Assembly (NCBI RefSeq): GCF_030272615.1
Contig: NC_081413.1
Span: 16,814,285-16,878,284 of the forward strand
Length of the DNA stretch: 64,000 nt
Source of the DNA: Cryptomeria japonica
Lineage: Eukaryota > Streptophyta > Pinopsida > Cupressales > Cupressaceae
Reading direction: 5' to 3'
The translations under genes and the position numbers were made by a program. Shown piece by piece: positions 22,456-34,679 of the stretch (position 1 is its first letter; each line of letters starts with the position of its first letter). Below the pieces are notes generated by a model, which was not told the origin of the DNA, ran no database searches, and saw only the letters and a list, made by a program, of their open reading frames with translations.

Positions 22456-23396
22456 CAGGCCTACATGGATTAGTGTGAATGGTGCATGTATCCTATTGTG
22501 CATAGAGAGGATGTGAAGTCAAGTCATGGAATTAATCTCTCAAATAAGTACGAGGGTGGCAGGTAGACTCATGTCGAAGATTGATGGTGAATAAGAGAAG
22601 TTGAATCTTTGATTAAGGGTGCATGTGAGATGAAGTGTTACATCCCTCTTTTCAATAAGGTTGCGAACGGATAATGCAATCGAGATCACTATATTATCTG
22701 TGTTTTATTTTTGTTTTTGTGGATGTGAAATCTTTATTAAACAATATTAAGAGCATGAATGATTAATATTGACAATGTTATTTCATATATTTGTAAATAC
22801 TGAGAAGAAAAGAATAGTCTAACCATTTTTATATTACCCAATATATGCAGCATTAGCAACGCCTCTAAAGAGATGCAAAGTATCATCAAGGAGAGGTTTG
22901 TAGACATTGGGGTTGATTGAATTTGTCATCAAACCTTGAACCTGGAGTTAGGTCATTATGATGATGTTGAGTTGTCACCTTGACATTTAAGGTGGTTGTT
23001 TTGTCTTGTCAATTAGGAAGTAATTGTTTGATGTTAATGATATTAATTGGATCATAATTATTCTTATAGCAATAATTTCTTTTATTTTATATAAAATGTA
23101 TACTCAAATGAGAACGTATATAGCAGATAGATATCTACACATATATGCATAGATGACTACATGAATTCAATTATACGTACACACATAACTATGATACCGA
23201 CTCTTTAGTGATGATATGTTTATTTATTAAATGAAGAGAATTGAATATTCGAAATAAAATTATGTTACCAGCAGGTGAGCTGGAAGCCCTTCTTAGTAAT
23301 GGTAATAGAAGAGGGGAAGGCATTACTTCTCTCCCCATCACCTCAAGAGGCTTTCTTGCTTGAACCACATTTCAATGGTTTTCGCCATTATCTTGG
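22456..23396. other. Unassigned DNA
   Basis: No protein remnant seen. The stretch begins where the homology to copy A stops and is AT-rich from about 22700 to 23270. Confidence 0.45.
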
Positions 23397-23841
23397 GTGG
23401 CGGTGTTCCTTGCACCACCGTATCCTTTGAGGGAGTTTCTTTTCAACGACGTTTACTTTCCCCTCGATTCTTCCTCGCCCAGGACGGCAATACTCTCTCA
23501 TAGGGGAAAAAGAAAACATCCTCTCACTCTGCAAGTATATCTTGGCATTTGTCTTTGTTCACGGGGGAGAAAACGATGGCATGGCTCTCTCATTATCTTG
23601 GGGACTCGAGTATTTTTTTACATGGGGAAAAACTCAAGCTAGAATCAACGGCTTTTCTGTACTATATGTATTCTCGTTTTCTGCTCTTAAGGATCGGCAT
23701 TCTCTGCATTTTATTGTCTTACTTTATCCGTCCTATAGCACGGAATTGTTGAGCATAATCCTGGAGAACTCTATATTGTTCACTATGGAATGCATAGAGT
23801 ATAGATGCGGGTTCACCGATAAGGAGGTGATTCAGAATTAG
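23397..23841 (+). other. GC-richer stretch with overlapping short open frames
   Basis: Three overlapping plus-strand frames of 67-99 codons lie here (23397-23642, 23542-23841, 23549-23752) in DNA that is less AT-rich than its surroundings. None shows a recognisable motif. The region from about 23240 to 23900 could be an old LTR or an exon, but I see no primer site, target duplication or clear splice sites. Confidence 0.2.
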
Positions 23842-25379
23842 TATCTCAGTAACTCCAGGCATGTTTTCCTTTTGGGTTTAATGTAACTCATTCCGCTAGT
23901 TCATTGAAATGAATTGCTCTGAATTTTTTAGCTAGCTTGTGCATTATTATCGCATTGCTATGAGGAATTTTTTTATATATCTTATAAAGATCTAAGAACC
24001 GAAATAGATACCCTTTCCATGGTATTCCAGTGTGGTATATTGAAGTCTCATTCTTTTTTTTAAAACTTAGTCAAGAGAGGGAGAGAACTTTGAGCCGCTT
24101 GGAGGTTCAAATGATTTGTAATAATGAATTAACGAATGCGTATTGTTACAAGAAAGAGTAGATTATTGTAATGGTAACTGTTCGAATTTAATAAAGAATA
24201 TTAGTACAAAAAATAGTCTTTTATATAGAGGAAAGGATCCAGTAATTGAGTGCATTCCAATTCTTGTGATGGAAGTTGTTGATTTAATACTCTCATACTT
24301 GCTGATTTAATGTCCAACTTTTGTACAACATTGCACCAATAGTTATATGATAAGTACCAATAATTGAATGAAATATACAATTTGTTGTGAAAAGTAACCA
24401 ATCATGTGATGCCACATCAGCTGCACAAGTATTGGGGCCGTTTTGCATACCTATTGGTCTCACTTTTTTTTTGGGCTGTTTTGAACACCTTGGCAAAAAG
24501 CATGCTAATGTAGCATCATGTTTGATGATGTGGCCTTGAAACATTAGTTATAAGCAAGGGACTTGCCAAGTAAGCTACTGTAAAAAATGCGGAGTGATTA
24601 GAAATTTTCACATAGGATTTTGAGAAGCGCGAAGTCGAGGTGCACAACAACTGGTTCCTCTCCCCTATATTGATTCAGACCATTATGAATAAAGATATTT
24701 AATTTGAAAGATGTCAGTACTATACTTATGTCAGATCTTTGTAGGAACCCGAATTTATTGTTCAAGAAGTTGTCGATATAGGTTAATGAACATAGAAGAA
24801 AGTTGGGTTAGTTAACTCAATATGACAGCAATTGGCTGGACTGTTTGAATCACCTAATCGTGAAGGTCGTTGAAGACCGTTAATGTTAGTTGACAAGTGA
24901 CTATTATGTATCCACTTCGTTAATGTTTTTCACTAGGTCAATTGTACCTTGATGTTTTATGTATTTGTAAGTCGGTTGGGTTCGAGCATATGTATTATTC
25001 TATGATGGTCGGTCATGATCATTATTATCAGTAGACACTGAGCAATTGGCTATATAATTAATTAGTAAAACAGTGAGCCAATTGGGCTCGTGTATGTCGT
25101 TAATGACCGTTATTTTTATTAGATATTAATTAGTTGGCTTGATAGGAATTTGGCAGCCAACGAGTTAGTTGGACTCAAAAATTGAATGTGCAAGTCCTAC
25201 AAGGGTGGTGAATATTGACAGAGCATTGAACATGCTTGCAAAGTTAAAACCTTGGCCAAAGTGGTGCTACTTTATGCAAGCAACCATCAGATCACATGAA
25301 CCGAATACAATTACTATTCAAATGGTCATACTAGTTAGGGGGTACCTATAGTGTGTGACCAACTAGATACATGTAGGTT
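23842..25379. other. Unassigned DNA
   Basis: No coding remnant recognised. A GACCGTTAATG-like block appears near 24870 and again near 25100. Short open frames in this stretch have no family features. Confidence 0.45.
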
Positions 25380-25770
25380 CTAAACACCAAGCTCAGATCA
25401 CAAGATGGAAAATAGACCTAGTCCCTGGTCTACACCCTTGTGTTAAATTGAGCTTTAATAATCCTACCTCGGGGGGACACCATACACTGTTAACTCTTTT
25501 GGCAGCTGAGGACTTGACTCTAGGGACCCCATAAACTAAGGGAATGAGAATGGCATGTCAGGATTTGAGCATCATACCATCCTAGGATGAGAAAACATTA
25601 TTCTTCATTAGCTCATTTCTTGAGAAATTATTGCCTCACTCCTTTATAGCTCCCTCTAGTTTACTTAGGAATGACTGAAAACCAAGGGCTTTGTCATGGA
25701 AAATCTCATGGTTCTTTTGTTACCATAAATCCCAAAACATGATCAAAGGAGAGACACACCAAAGGTCAAC
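25380..25770 (-). pseudogene. LINE 3' fragment (very decayed)
   Basis: On the minus strand one frame reads an FWDLW, stop, QKNHEIFHDKALGFQSFLSKLEGAI stretch (about 25765-25640). This resembles the segment between reverse transcriptase and RNase H in conifer-type LINEs. Further on, VWCPPEVGLLKLN (about 25480) resembles the WxPPxxGxxKLN lead-in to RNase H. The RNase H catalytic residues are not readable. A decayed LINE end is the best explanation, but the match rests on two short blocks. Confidence 0.4.
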
Positions 25771-26640
25771 AAAGAAAGAATTCATATATAATAATGGTCA
25801 TGCTTTGAAGAGATTAGTTATGTCGTCTAGCAAGGGTGAGGGTGATGCATGTCTAACATCTATTGTAAGATAGATATATAGTTTTAAAAAAAAAAATGCA
25901 TTTTCATGCATTGCTTTGGGAATTTTGACAAAGTTATCTTTTAGATGTACATTTAATATTATCATCATATAAAAGATCTATCTATTAGTATTTTATATGT
26001 ACATTGATGCATTAATTTATGAATTTCTTTTCTACCAAATTCTTCACAACATTTGACAAAGTCAAATCTATCTTCAATAAAAAATTCACCTCTTCTAATT
26101 TGAAGAAGCAACTTTTATGAATGATCAAAATTGATAACCAAATTCTTGTAATTTGATGCTTCACTCAATTATGTCATATTTTCATTTGAAAATAAACTAC
26201 TATGAAGCAAAATATGCATCGACATAGTTCTATTACCCCCCCTCCCCCAAAAAAAATAAAAATTACTCTATTAAATTATTTGTAATCAGGTGAGGAACTA
26301 GCAAAAGAAAGCTAAGTTCTATCAGTTTTTTATATTTACACTAACATAGTCAATATGAAAGAAAGCATTTATACACATTTAATTGTAACTTCTTTACATT
26401 ATTTTGTTTCTAGATGCCTAAAAAATTCTTAGAATTGATTAGAAGCTAAATTTATTCTCTACAAAAAATTTCGATATAATTCTCACGAAAAAACTAGCTG
26501 AAAATCTATTTCCATTAATACAATTGTGTGAGTAAAGGGAAATAATTTATCTTTACTCAATTACTTGAAATTATATGAATTCATTTATATAATAAATACA
26601 AACATAAGTAGAATTATATAAGACAACATAAAAAATGAAG
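25771..26640. other. AT-rich non-coding DNA
   Basis: No coding or repeat structure recognised, apart from a C-run/A-run (about 26236-26265). Confidence 0.5.
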
Positions 26641-26884
26641 AATGTGTGTTGCTTCTAGATTAGATTGTGTGAGTGTTTATGCATCATCGTTTCAGATCAC
26701 ACTCTATGGATCACAGAGTGTATCTTTATCTCATCCTAATGATGGACCACAAAGTGTGATCCAAAACATTGGTGCAAAAATACTCACACAATCTCTATCT
26801 CATCCTGATGATGGATCATAGTGTGTAATCTGAAGCGTTGATGCAAAAACACTCACATAATCTAATCCAGAAGCAACACACATT
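26641..26884. mobile_element. Fold-back MITE with ~70-bp inverted arms
   Basis: The left arm (about 26641-26714) starts AATGTGTGTTGCTTCTAGAT and contains TTTCAGATCACACTCT. The right arm (about 26810-26884) is its near-perfect inverse, with AGTGTGTAATCTGAAG and AAGCAACACACATT. The whole can fold into one hairpin and has no coding capacity, which fits a MITE. No convincing target duplication was found. A fragment of the same family lies at 32700-32775. Confidence 0.75.
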
Positions 26885-27075
26885 CAATCTCATGGATTGT
26901 GGAAATCTACATGCATTGATAAAGTGATCTAGATCACACTTTATTCTCCTTATGATCTCTTTCTCATCTTGATGATGGATCACAAAGTGTGATCTGAAAC
27001 GTTGATGCAAAAACACTCACACAATCTAATCCAAAAGCAACACACATTAAATCTCATGGATTGTGGAAATCTACT
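26797..27075 (+). repeat. Tandem duplication of the MITE right arm and flank
   Basis: The right arm and its outer flank (CTCATGGATTGTGGAAATCT) appear twice, about 160 bases apart: at about 26797-26915 and 26958-27075. Both copies contain GATGATGGATCA, TTGATGCAAAAACACTCAC and AGCAACACACATT. The second copy has its own AAAGTGTGATCTGAA version, so the copies have diverged slightly since the duplication. Confidence 0.75.
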
Positions 27076-27284
27076 TGCACTGATAAAAGATGATGTCAAT
27101 TCTTACTCTTTTAATTATTAAATAATAATTTGTTACAGTATAAACTTATTATACATTTCTTATTTTTCTTCAAATAAATTGATAGAATTTATGGATACAC
27201 TTACCCATGACTAAAAAAATACTATTAAAAGAATCTCACATAATGATAACCATTTAAAGAGAGAAAACTATCTAATAACCAATG

Positions 27285-27410
27285 TTCCATAGGGACACGT
27301 CTCCCTCCCAGGCCCACGTCCTCGAAACTCGTCCCTGAAACTTAAGCCCTTTGTCCCCGCATCCTCGAAGGTCGTCCCCGCATCCCCAATGCTCATGGAA
27401 TATTGCTAAT
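27285..27410 (+). repeat. GC-rich block with GTCCCCGCATCC repeats
   Basis: An abrupt GC-rich island in AT-rich DNA. It repeats GTCCCCGCATCC (about 27354 and 27375), CCTCGAA (27321 and 27363) and CTCGTCCCTG/GGTCGTCCCC blocks. No protein is apparent. Similar G/C-rich 'gggacg' repeat blocks occur in plant genomes, but I cannot place this one in a named family. Confidence 0.45.
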
Positions 27411-30400
27411 GACTACTACTTAGTCAAATTGGAAAGTAGAGAAATAAAATACAACATTATAAGTCTAACACAATCTCAAGATGCAATTAGAATGGAATAA
27501 AAAGCTAAAATAGGTCATCATGCTACCTTTTATTCATGAGAGGGCTTTAATTATCCATTAATCACTAGCTCCAATAAAAAACATAACCTCTAGGAATAAT
27601 CTTCTCATTTTAGATTTTTATATCCTAACAATCTTTAAAGAATGTGTAAATACCTCTAAACCCAAAGGAGATGATAAACCAACTTCCTAATCTTACTAAG
27701 TAATTGAGAAAACTACTTAGAGTCAAGCCTCTCATATGTAAAGCTTTAATCCCACAATCCTCAATCTCTTCTCCTCTCGAAATCTTTAATACTTTTACCA
27801 AAAATAACTTTAATAAGTAGTTGATTACCAACCAATTTCCTCAAACACTCTCACTAGATTTGATTTCATCCCCCTTAATTCCCATGCAATCTATTTATCT
27901 TGAGAGGAATTAGATTACAAGGCACTAGTTGAAACATCATTACAATAAATATTGTTTTCATCACCATCTAGGTAAGTGTTATAGTCACACATCTCATTAT
28001 AATATGTAGGATCTAAGAGTACAATAATACGATCTTGGTGACTCCTCAATTGAGTAGGGTATTTCAAGAGATTTTATAAGTTTCCAAGGCCACATTGAAT
28101 GATCTACTATTCTTTATTATTGGTTAGTTGATCCAAAAATAATTAATTTTCTTAATTTTTTTGAAAAAAGATTTTCCTAATTACTTTAGGAATTTTTTTG
28201 AGTTATTATGAATTATTAAAGTAAACCTAGTTGTGTGAAGATTTATTTTCAAATGAAAAGGTATGGTCATGGCTCTCTATATCATATTTGCATTAATTTT
28301 TGCACATTTCATTAGCCTTTGAGTTTATCACCTAATGAGATTTTTCATGCAATCCCTCATTAGTCAGATGATCAAATATTTTACTTAACATTATTCTTCC
28401 ATCCTCTATCAGATTAGATGTAATTTACCTTTATAATTTACCTTTATAATTTTTGTATTTCCTAAAATTGTGGCTTAATTTTATAACTTCTACTTACTCC
28501 TTTTAGAATTTAAATCTAATTATACACATTTAAAGTCATTTAGACTATATGAATTTCCAAGTTGTACATAAACAAAAAAAATTTAAAGGAATTAATACTT
28601 AAAAATTTAAACCATCTTATATTTCTACATTTATGTTTAATTTTTTATTAAACTTATGTAATGTGAGTTTAGTATATTTGCGAACTTTGTTATACATTAT
28701 GTTTTTCTAAATGTGTAATCATTTCTCTTTAATTTTCATGTATCCTACCTCTAAGAATACCCTCTTTGACCCTTATCTACCACAATGCACTCATTATTTT
28801 GTATTATTATTTTATATTTACATACATCCCATGTTTAACTATTGTAGGCACCTTCTAAGATTATGGAATCATAGATTTATTTCTCAACAAATGACACACT
28901 ATTATAGGGGTTTGAACCTTATTATTAATATAGTGTGAAATGCTAGCATATGGTTTTGTTATTTTAATTCTATATCATATATATTCTTATCTAACAATAG
29001 ATTACAATATGATTGATCATGTGTTTTTTATACAAAACTAGGTTATAAATATTATTCTTAAAACCTGAGTTTTTAAATCCAGGTAAAATAGACTTTAATT
29101 AAGAGCCATGGTACCAAAAAACTAAAAGAATACTTGAATGAGAAAAATGTTTAATGTAGACATAATTAAACTAGAAAGCAGCAATAGGAAACTAGAAGCA
29201 ATTGAAAAAGGAGATGGAAACAATAACAAATTCTCAATGAGATGTCTTCAATAAATAAGGAAAGGCATACATTGAACTATTAGAGCATTCTAAGAATAAG
29301 GACATGAAAAAGAATGATGTCTCTAATAATGTAGTGGATGATAATGATGATGAAATTGGAACAACCATTCAATTGTTATTAATTTTTTTCAATTCAAGTC
29401 ATAACTCCTAACTCAACCAATTTGTCCTCTCCCTACTTGTCCATTCATTATTTTATTTTATTATTTTATTCTTAAATTTTCAACTATTTGATCACTAGGA
29501 TGTGAGATCCTTCTCCCCTTGGGAATAAGCCATCTTGACTTATAAGAAGGTTGTATTATTCAAAAATTTTGAATTACTTGTCAAGTTGATTGCTTTTGAA
29601 CCTATCATCCTCACATTTTAAATAGTTCCCTTACCCTCAATTTGATCAATTCGGAGTCATTTTTATAATATTGAAGAAGCTACATACTAAAAATACACCC
29701 TTAAGTAACCCATTTTTGCTTAAACCAATAGTCCATTTTGAATTTATGGGTTGATTTTTCTTTAGAGAGGTTAATTTTATACCACAGGGCACACATACTT
29801 ACTAGTTATTCATTAGAAGTACTAAAGTATTATACGTCAAAGGCCACTCCTCATAGTCAAGTAGACTATATATGTTCTAATTAATTTCATCAATTTCACA
29901 TCAGTTCAATTGGTATATTCAAATTGCTTGCTGCATGGGTTGACAACACAAGAGAATGTCCCACTAATTCAACATTAGCAAAATGTTAAATCAAGAAAGT
30001 ATATTTATATATTAATGAATAAAAACACAAATCTATGCATTCCTGATAAGTTACCATTTACATTGCTTCATTCCATGCAAATTACCATACAAGCTCATTT
30101 ATAAATTCATGACTACATTTTCAAATATTAAGGTTATTACAAACTGCCCATTAAGGATAGCGTTAACTCCATCTATTACATAGTAATCTATTAAAACATA
30201 CACCCTTGGTTATTGTAGTTTACATACCTAGCAATTCATATTATTACCATAAAAATATTTTTAATACTCTTAAATATGCAACAAATGTTTCCACACGAAA
30301 AAGGCCAAAATCAAATCTACCAAGTGGATTAGGAGCAATCACTCTATAATATGATTTTATGACTTTGTGTTGCTTTAAAATTCATATATTCAAGTTTTCA

Positions 30401-30492
30401 TTTTTCAGCCACTTAAGAGTTTTTTGGTTAGGACTAATCATACATCTCAAGAGCCTAAAAATCTTTGTTTAAGGCAATTATATTCATACCGA
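27411..30492. other. AT-rich DNA without recognised genes
   Basis: About 3 kb of AT-rich sequence. Small open frames (for example 27625-27831 minus and 28711-28938 plus) have no family features. A TTGTCCATTCATTATTTTAT block near 29440 recurs near 30845, showing that unrecognised repeats are present. Confidence 0.5.
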
Positions 30493-30493
30493 A

Positions 30494-30727
30494 AGACCAA
30501 CTTAGTTAAGTTATATTAGTAATGCAAGACCATATCATTTAATCCAAAGTCATGTGGACATCATAGATCTAGTGTTTGAACCCCTATTACCCTTGACAAC
30601 TTAAGAATCAAAGAGACCAACTTGGTTAAGTTATATTAGTAGTGCAACACCATATCATTTAATCCAAAGTCATGTGGGCTTCATAGATAAGTGTTTGAAC
30701 CCTATTACCCTTAACAACTTAAGAACC
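30494..30727 (+). repeat. SINE-like tandem dimer
   Basis: Two copies of an approximately 119-base unit in tandem (30494-30612 and 30613-30727), about 90% alike. Each contains CCATATCATTTAATCCAAAG and a GTTTGAACCC motif that fits the B box of RNA polymerase III promoters. A weak A-box-like TTAGTTAAGTT (TTGGTTAAGTT in the second copy) lies about 65-70 bases upstream. A tRNA-derived SINE present as a head-to-tail dimer is a reasonable reading; a plain tandem duplication of unknown DNA is the alternative. Confidence 0.4.
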
Positions 30728-30743
30728 ACCCTAGATTTGCTAT

Positions 30744-30822
30744 TTTTTTCTCCTTTTTCAAATCACAATAACTCTCCACTAATTTTTTCTCCTTTTTCAA
30801 ATCACAATAACTCCCCACTAAA
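30744..30822 (+). repeat. 40-bp tandem duplication
   Basis: The block TTTTTTCTCCTTTTTCAAAT + CACAATAACTC + CCACTAA occurs twice back to back. It sits just after the SINE-like dimer and probably arose by the same kind of local slippage. Confidence 0.8.
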
Positions 30823-32699
30823 CCAATCCGTCCTCACCCTGTCTTGTCCATTCATCATTTTATTATATTATTTTCTTCATGAATTTCCGAGGCCTTGACC
30901 ACGGTAGACCAGATGATTAGAGGGACATGCGCTTAAAGCAACTATAAAGCCCTTTCAGAAAAGCTGGATGATATCGTGAAAACATTAATAAAAGAAATAG
31001 GACAAGCATTAATGCACCTGGATGAGAAGAACAAAAGGAATCAGAGGCCCAGAGTAAACAAAATAGCAGACAGGCAAAAATAAGAAGAATAATGAGAAGG
31101 AGAAAAGGAGTATAAAAATGAAAGCAGTACTGAAATGATATAAAGTTCTAATTAAGAGTATGCAAGATTTTCAAATTATTAATTTAACTGCGTAAGTGGC
31201 AATCTCTGATGGCCATAGAATAAACTGAAGATTCCTAAATATCATACAGGTATGCAATATTAAGGGTGTGTGCAATGTGCAATGTGCAGTTGGAAGGAAA
31301 TTCAACGATCATACATATTCCAATTTAGAAAAGAAAATCTCCCAACGAAAACCTGCTAGCATCCTTCACCAAGCAAAAAAATTTACCAGATTCATTTAAT
31401 TGTGGAATTCACTAAACAACACACATACAGAGAAATAAATATAGTAGTAGATTATCCAGCTTGTTATGCGATTAACAATCAAGACACTTGTGTAGTCGAT
31501 AGCAAATAGAGGCGTGGTCAACATTTGGATTAATGTTCAATCTATAAGAACCCCATAACAAAAAAGGCAAGATGTTCGTCATCTTTGATGCAAAACAGAA
31601 TGTTCCGTACTTGTTCTGCTTGATTTTCTTCTTCGCCAAATATTGTCTTGTGCTTTGTATATGAATATTACTATTTGCGGTCTTATGAGAAAAATATAAA
31701 AGGAAATAGAGCTAAAAGAGCCAAGATTAGTAGGGGAAGAGCAGAAGAGCATCACCAGCGAATTGTATACCAATAAACAATCATTGTTTGTGCATTTAAT
31801 CCCTCAATTACTAATTATAAAAGAGTCAAAAAAATATAATCAAAAGTTCATTAAGAAGTTTCAATCATTTTTTAGCATTTTTAGTTTTTTTAATTCATAA
31901 TTGGTCTATTTGTGCACCACTATTGGGATATTTGTGCATAACTATTGGGGCATTTGTCCACAAGTTGAAACATCTTTAAGTAGGTATTGGGTGACACTTT
32001 GAAATGTGCACTTTTTGACCCTTGTGCGCATAACTGATCCCACAGGGTGCATCACTATTATCCAAAAGCTAGATGCTTAGTTATAAGCAGTTATTAAGTC
32101 ACATACGGAAACGAAAAAAAAAAAGAAAAATCGTCAAAATTCGATGTATTTTTTAGAAATTTTAGGTGCACAAAGTTAGCTATATCCACTATTGATACAC
32201 TTCCCTATGTCATAATAAACACTAGTTGTATAGGCTTGATGATCATTTGTACGATTTTTCCATCGTTTAGAGCAAAAGACTAGATATTCATTTTCTTGTA
32301 TACCATTTATTTGTTTTGTTCGAAATCGATGCTTCAAGCATGCTTAAAATCCAATCCTTATATTTACAGATGAAACTAAGATGGAATACTGGCAGCAAAT
32401 TAGTTTCATGAGAAAATTTTCCCTCAAAGAACATGAATAATTGACAGAGTTAATAGAAGAGAACAAACACATCTCAACAACATTCCCAAAACTGGATTAA
32501 TCCCAAAGAAATCTATAATGGGTATATAAAATATACCAAAACAACAAATTTCAAAGTAGGAGAAATAAACGTTGACGATCAAAGTGATGTAAAAGAAAAT
32601 CTTTGCGTACGGGGGGGGGTTAATATAACAATCAATATTTCCTCTTTTTATTAGTGATATCAAATTTCAACAATCCATAATTTGATGTAATTCTAATTT
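30823..32699. other. Unassigned DNA
   Basis: No coding remnant recognised. The text 31900-32050 repeats the phrase CTATTGGG(A/G)(T/C)ATTTGTG-like two or three times. A run of nine or more G lies at about 32610. Confidence 0.45.
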
Positions 32700-32775
32700 T
32701 TAGATTTGATTGTGTAAAAGTTTTTTGAATCAACATTTCAGATCACACTCCATGATCCATCATCAGGATAAAGAG
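32700..32775 (+). mobile_element. Fragment of the 26.6-kb MITE family
   Basis: Matches one arm of the MITE at 26641: AGATTTGATTGTGTAAAAG-like, CAACATTTCAGATCACACTC and ATGATCCATCATCAGGAT. Only one arm is present, so this is a truncated copy. Confidence 0.6.
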
Positions 32776-33015
32776 CAATGAGAAACATAAATGATAAGTT
32801 GCAAACTAGAACCATGCATAAAAAGAAGAAGAGGTTATAGAGATGACACGAGGTCCAAGGATGGATCCAATACTAGGAATTATGTGACAAGCACAAAAAA
32901 AAAAAAAGGGGGAGAACTAAAATAAGACAACTATAAAAACAAAGAAACACAACTAGCTCAAATCAGTAAAATAACAATAAATAAATAAGTAGGAGAACAA
33001 GAAGCCAACAACAAG

Positions 33016-33710
33016 AAAAACCAAGGTTTTTTGGATTCAACCTTTGGATTATGAAGGGATTCCCTTCAGATGTAGAAGATGCTTCAAGATTGGGCATGTC
33101 GCAGCTAAATGTGATTTAGAGAAAGTTAAAGTGAAGAAGCCCTCTTCATGGTGGAAAGGAGCCTCTTCTCAGTATTATACGGTATTCAAGGGCTCTTCTC
33201 AAATGGTTGGGCAAGATCTTCCCATCAATGGCTCTAAAGTGCCTATGGTAGATTCTGCTAGACCTGTCCCCTTGGTCCTTGGGACAAGATCTGATACTCC
33301 TTCAGTGGATGTTGTTGTTGGTGATGTCCCTTCTGTTGACGTTTCAATTGGTGTTCCTACTTTGATTCCTTCTGTTGGGTGTGACAGGATTCTAGATGGT
33401 ATGTATGCTAGTGCTGCCCCTATACCTATTTCTCCTTCTGATGTGTATGTTGGTGTTGTCCCTTTGTCTGTTTCTTCTTCCAGGGATGTGCCTGGCCTTG
33501 GATCTGTTGGGCTTGCTGGCTTTACCGTTGTTTGTTGGTCCCTCCTTGGGCGTTGAGTTTCCTGCGTTGGATTCGTTGGATTAGCAAGCCGAAGCTGCTA
33601 AGGTTGAAGAAGGTTGGATTTCAGTTAAAAGCTAACATTCTAAAAGGTCTTCGCCTTCTTTTGACATGACACTTAGATCCCAAAAGAAGGGATCCAAAGG
33701 GAAATCCTAA
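33016..33710 (+). pseudogene. LINE-type ORF1 fragment with zinc knuckle
   Basis: The frame enters from the left without a start (VFWIQPLDYEGIPFR), then carries a CCHC zinc knuckle CRRCFKIGHVAAKC at 33071-33112. Plant L1-type LINE ORF1 proteins have just such a PLDYEG(I/L)PFRC lead-in; they bind RNA in the element's ribonucleoprotein. A Val/Pro/Ser-rich linker follows to 33556. A frameshift near 33550 then moves to the next phase, which ends with a GWISVKS and SFDMTLRSQKKGSKGKS tail at TAA 33708-33710. The 5' half is missing, so this is a truncated dead copy. Confidence 0.75.
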
Positions 33711-34130
33711 TGTTGGGTTTGCTCCAAGTTGGGGGGGGCTGATGTTAAAACCCCTTTGGGCAGCTAGAATTTTTTACTGTTTGCTTCACCTTTTGGATAT
33801 CAGACTACTTGTAGATTTCCCATGCATATGTTTTTATTTGTCAGGCAGCTTTTCATTTTGGAGGGGTTTGTCTTTTTCGATCCCCTTGTCTTTGTTTCGT
33901 CTCGTATTTGTTCAGTTTCGTTTAGTGGTTATTCTTGAATATCTTTGGATGTGGGTTTCAGGTTTCCCCAAATTAACGTGCTTTGTACAAGGTTTCAGGT
34001 CCCTTCAAAACTTGTTTTTCCTTATTCAAAAACAAGAAAAACAAAAAATAGAAGTCAAAGGAAGAGAGAAGACAACAAATAATAAAAACAAAAACAAAAA
34101 AGGAAGATATATATATATAAATATAAAATA
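33711..34130 (+). other. 3' tail of the ORF1 element
   Basis: T-rich region following ORF1 with no reverse transcriptase. It ends GGTTTCAGGTCCCTTCAAAA + CTTGTTTTTCC, then A-rich DNA. The same tail pattern ends the remnant at 9203-10140 (GTTTCGAGTCCTTGTAAAAC + TTGTTTTACTC, then AATAAAAA). This suggests both derive from one nonautonomous ORF1-plus-tail family. Confidence 0.45.
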
Positions 34131-34660
34131 ATAATTAGGAAGCAAATAAATTGAGGACTAAGAAACAATAAAAAGAAATGAACAAGAAAAAAAAAAGTAG
34201 ACAAACGCAAAGAAATAATAATCAAAGAAAATTCAAAGTAAGGAACAAAGTATGAACAAGAAAAGGAGACAAACACAAACAAATAATAATCAAAGAAAAT
34301 TCAATAGAAGGAACAAAGTATAGAAGGAGAGAAAAAAGATGCTAAAGATTAGATAAAAAGAAGAGAATTAAAATGACAAAGATTATCTAGTTAGAAGGAA
34401 GGAATAAAGAAAAATGAAGGGACAAACAACTAAAAAAGAGAAGGGGGGTCTTTAAGAGGACAACAAAATTAAAGCGAGAAGAATGAAAACCGAAAAAACC
34501 AAAAAAATAAGAAAACTAAAATACAAGGACTACAAACAAGGAAGACACAAAAACAACCAAGAACAAAAGGGGCCAACTAATTTAGGAGATGGGCAGGGAG
34601 ATCAAAGGGGACAAGAGAGGAGGGGAACCAGGTAAAGGAGCAAACTAACTTAAAGGATCC
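34131..34660 (+). repeat. A-rich purine stretch with a ~68-bp tandem duplication
   Basis: Strongly A-rich on the plus strand. A unit containing AATAATAATCAAAGAAAATT and GGAACAAAGTAT appears twice in tandem (about 34201-34262 and 34268-34325). It may have grown out of the poly-A end of the preceding LINE-type element. No coding signal. Confidence 0.7.
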
Positions 34661-34679
34661 CAAAGCGAGAAGGTCATTA

